DNA from: Candidatus Geothermarchaeota archaeon
Lineage (GTDB): Archaea; Thermoproteota; Nitrososphaeria; Geothermarchaeales; JAUWBL01
Length of the DNA stretch: 6,242 bases
Assembly: GCA_030601715.1 (NCBI GenBank)
Contig: JAUWBL010000069.1
Coordinates: forward strand, 1 to 6,242
Direction: 5' to 3'
Made by a program: the position numbers and the translations under genes. This document shows positions 5,374 to 6,242 of this stretch, one piece after another. The notes under the pieces were generated by a model, which worked only from the letters and a program-made list of their open reading frames with translations, did no database searches and had not been told where the DNA came from. How positions within the stretch are numbered: position 1 is the stretch's first letter; each line of letters opens with the position of its first letter.

Positions 5374-6135
5374 TTACTGTTCGATGCGAGGGGCTAGGTA
5401 GAAGTTGAATCTCTGTTCCTCCGGGAACTCGAAGGTAAGTTTGAGGGGGAGGTCTGTCCCGTAGTCCAGGTTGACGATGCTCGAGATCCTTTCGAGTTCA
5501 GCTACTACGCTCGACATGAGTTCTACGTTGTAGGTGGCGGAGGCGCCGTCCTTGAGCTTGGCATCGAGAACATCGACATCGGTGGCTAGGAACGTGACGG
5601 CTGTCTCGATGCCCTCTTCCGTTTCTCCTCTGAGCTCCAGCTTGTCCTCGCTGGAGGTGATCTTCACCTTCTCGCTTATCAGTTTGATATCTCTGAGGGC
5701 TTCTTTGAGGGCGGAGGTTGTCATCTTTATGTTCGTCATGTATTCGACCTTGGGCAGTTTCAGGGGGGATTTTTCGGTGGTGTCTAGGACGGGTGTGAGG
5801 AACTCCCGCCTGTAGTTTCCTGTGATCTTGATCCTGAACTTCCCGGCTTTGGGGTCCATGAGGACCTCCATCTTCTCGTCCTTCCTACTCTTCTTGACGA
5901 ATGGGAGCAGTCTGTCCAGCAGGACACAGACGACGGCCTCCTCCTTGGCGGGTTCATAGGATGAGAAGTCTTCCTTGGGGATCTCGAAGTCGATCATCGA
6001 GATGTGGGCTGGATCCATCCCCCTGAACCACAGCTTGTCTGTGTCGATGTGGAAGCAAACTTCGTCGGTTATCTTCGAGATGGCGGACAGGTAGCTTACC
6101 CAGTCGCGGGTCTTTTCGGTGGTGAACTTGATCAT
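5374..6135 (-). CDS. pcna: PCNA, DNA polymerase sliding clamp
   Basis: PCNA forms the trimeric ring that tethers polymerase, FEN1, ligase and other PIP-box proteins to DNA. The 253-residue product has the normal length. It shows the N-terminal signature RGMDPAHISMIDFEIP (38-53), the interdomain connecting loop at about 117-133, the ATDVDVLDAKL segment (185-195), and ends in the conserved FYLAPRIE (245-252) before a final Gln. I chose ATG at 6135, 3 nt after GGAGGT. The ATG at 6150 would put that ribosome site inside the coding region and add five residues (MRGGF) foreign to the family. tfs lies 64 nt upstream and priS 104 nt downstream. Confidence 0.97.
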   Translation of the reverse strand: MIKFTTEKTRDWVSYLSAISKITDEVCFHIDTDKLWFRGMDPAHISMIDFEIPKEDFSSYEPAKEEAVVCVLLDRLLPFVKKSRKDEKMEVLMDPKAGKFRIKITGNYRREFLTPVLDTTEKSPLKLPKVEYMTNIKMTTSALKEALRDIKLISEKVKITSSEDKLELRGETEEGIETAVTFLATDVDVLDAKLKDGASATYNVELMSSVVAELERISSIVNLDYGTDLPLKLTFEFPEEQRFNFYLAPRIEQ

Positions 6136-6138
6136 GAA

Positions 6139-6144
6139 ACCTCC
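6139..6144 (-). promoter_or_regulatory. Ribosome binding site of pcna
   Basis: The minus strand reads GGAGGT within GAGGAGGT, 3 nt before ATG at 6135. It decides the start, since it lies inside the reading frame of the alternative ATG at 6150. Confidence 0.75.
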
Positions 6145-6188
6145 TCGCATGGCTTGGACGGTTGTTCACAAACTATGGGCTAGGGCGG

Positions 6189-6195
6189 TAAAAAG
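6189..6195 (-). terminator. T-rich tract after tfs, possible terminator and/or pcna TATA
   Basis: The minus strand has a CTTTTTA tract (6189-6195) five nt after the tfs stop codon. It could end the tfs transcript, as archaeal polymerases stop at T-runs. It could also act as a poor TATA for pcna, about 57 nt upstream of the pcna start. The sequence does not separate these. Confidence 0.35.
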
Positions 6196-6199
6196 AGGC

Positions 6200-6242
6200 T
6201 CAGCCGTAGCGTCGCCATGTGTGGCCGCATTTCTTGCAGCGG
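6200..6242 (-). CDS. TFS (TFIIS/RPB9-like transcription factor S), C-terminal end only
   Basis: Only the last 13 codons and the TGA stop are inside the window. They read RCKKCGHTWRRYG, the C-terminal half of a TFIIS-type zinc ribbon (CxxCGHTWR). In archaea this ending belongs to TFS, which stimulates transcript cleavage by RNA polymerase to rescue backtracked complexes. The acidic catalytic pair and the N-terminal ribbon lie outside the window, so activity cannot be judged. Another RPB9-like paralogue is the alternative. tfs next to pcna is a plausible euryarchaeal arrangement. Confidence 0.8.
   Translation of the reverse strand, partial: RCKKCGHTWRRYG

Noticed and set aside
6136..6150. Earlier ATG for pcna adding five residues
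   Set aside because: It would place the GGAGGT ribosome site within the coding region, and the added residues are not family-like.

Overview
The window is an archaeal chromosome segment in which every gene I can support lies on the minus strand. It codes for information-processing proteins found only in archaea and eukaryotes: PCNA, the primase small subunit, a GINS subunit, eL42/L44e, eS27/S27e, aIF2-alpha, Nop10 and a TFS-type zinc ribbon. Gene content and a single Gins51-type GINS gene point to a euryarchaeote, possibly related to Thermoplasmata, but the lineage cannot be fixed from this sequence. The DNA looks moderately GC-rich and uses TTG and GTG starts often (nop10, rpl44e and yjbQ, very likely thiI, possibly aif2a).

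Layout in the direction of transcription (right to left). At the right edge are the last 13 codons of tfs (6200-6242). Then come pcna (5374-6135), priS (4103-5269) and gins15 (3595-4113, overlapping priS by 11 nt), which form the replication half. A 105-nt gap with a TATA-like element leads to the translation half: rpl44e (3211-3489), rps27e (2924-3124), aif2a (2122-2931, overlapping rps27e) and nop10 (1885-2055). After a 222-nt gap with no recognisable gene come a YjbQ-family protein (1249-1662) and thiI (1-1177, running off the left edge).

The right-hand block matches the archaeal replication-translation cluster described from comparative genomics (PCNA, PriS and Gins15 with L44e, S27e, aIF2-alpha and Nop10). 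PCNA, primase and GINS act together at the replication fork. L44e and S27e are ribosomal proteins, aIF2-alpha delivers initiator tRNA, and Nop10 is part of the H/ACA pseudouridylation particle. The left-hand pair concerns sulfur and thiamin chemistry: ThiI thiolates tRNA U8, and the YjbQ family has been linked to thiamin-phosphate synthase activity.

I found no evidence of a new multi-gene system. The less ordinary signals are in the short intergenic regions: dyad repeats at the predicted start sites of priS and rps27e, and a set of alternately pairing repeats between pcna and priS. No mobile element, CRISPR array, rRNA or tRNA was recognised, and no gene-free stretch exceeds 300 nt.
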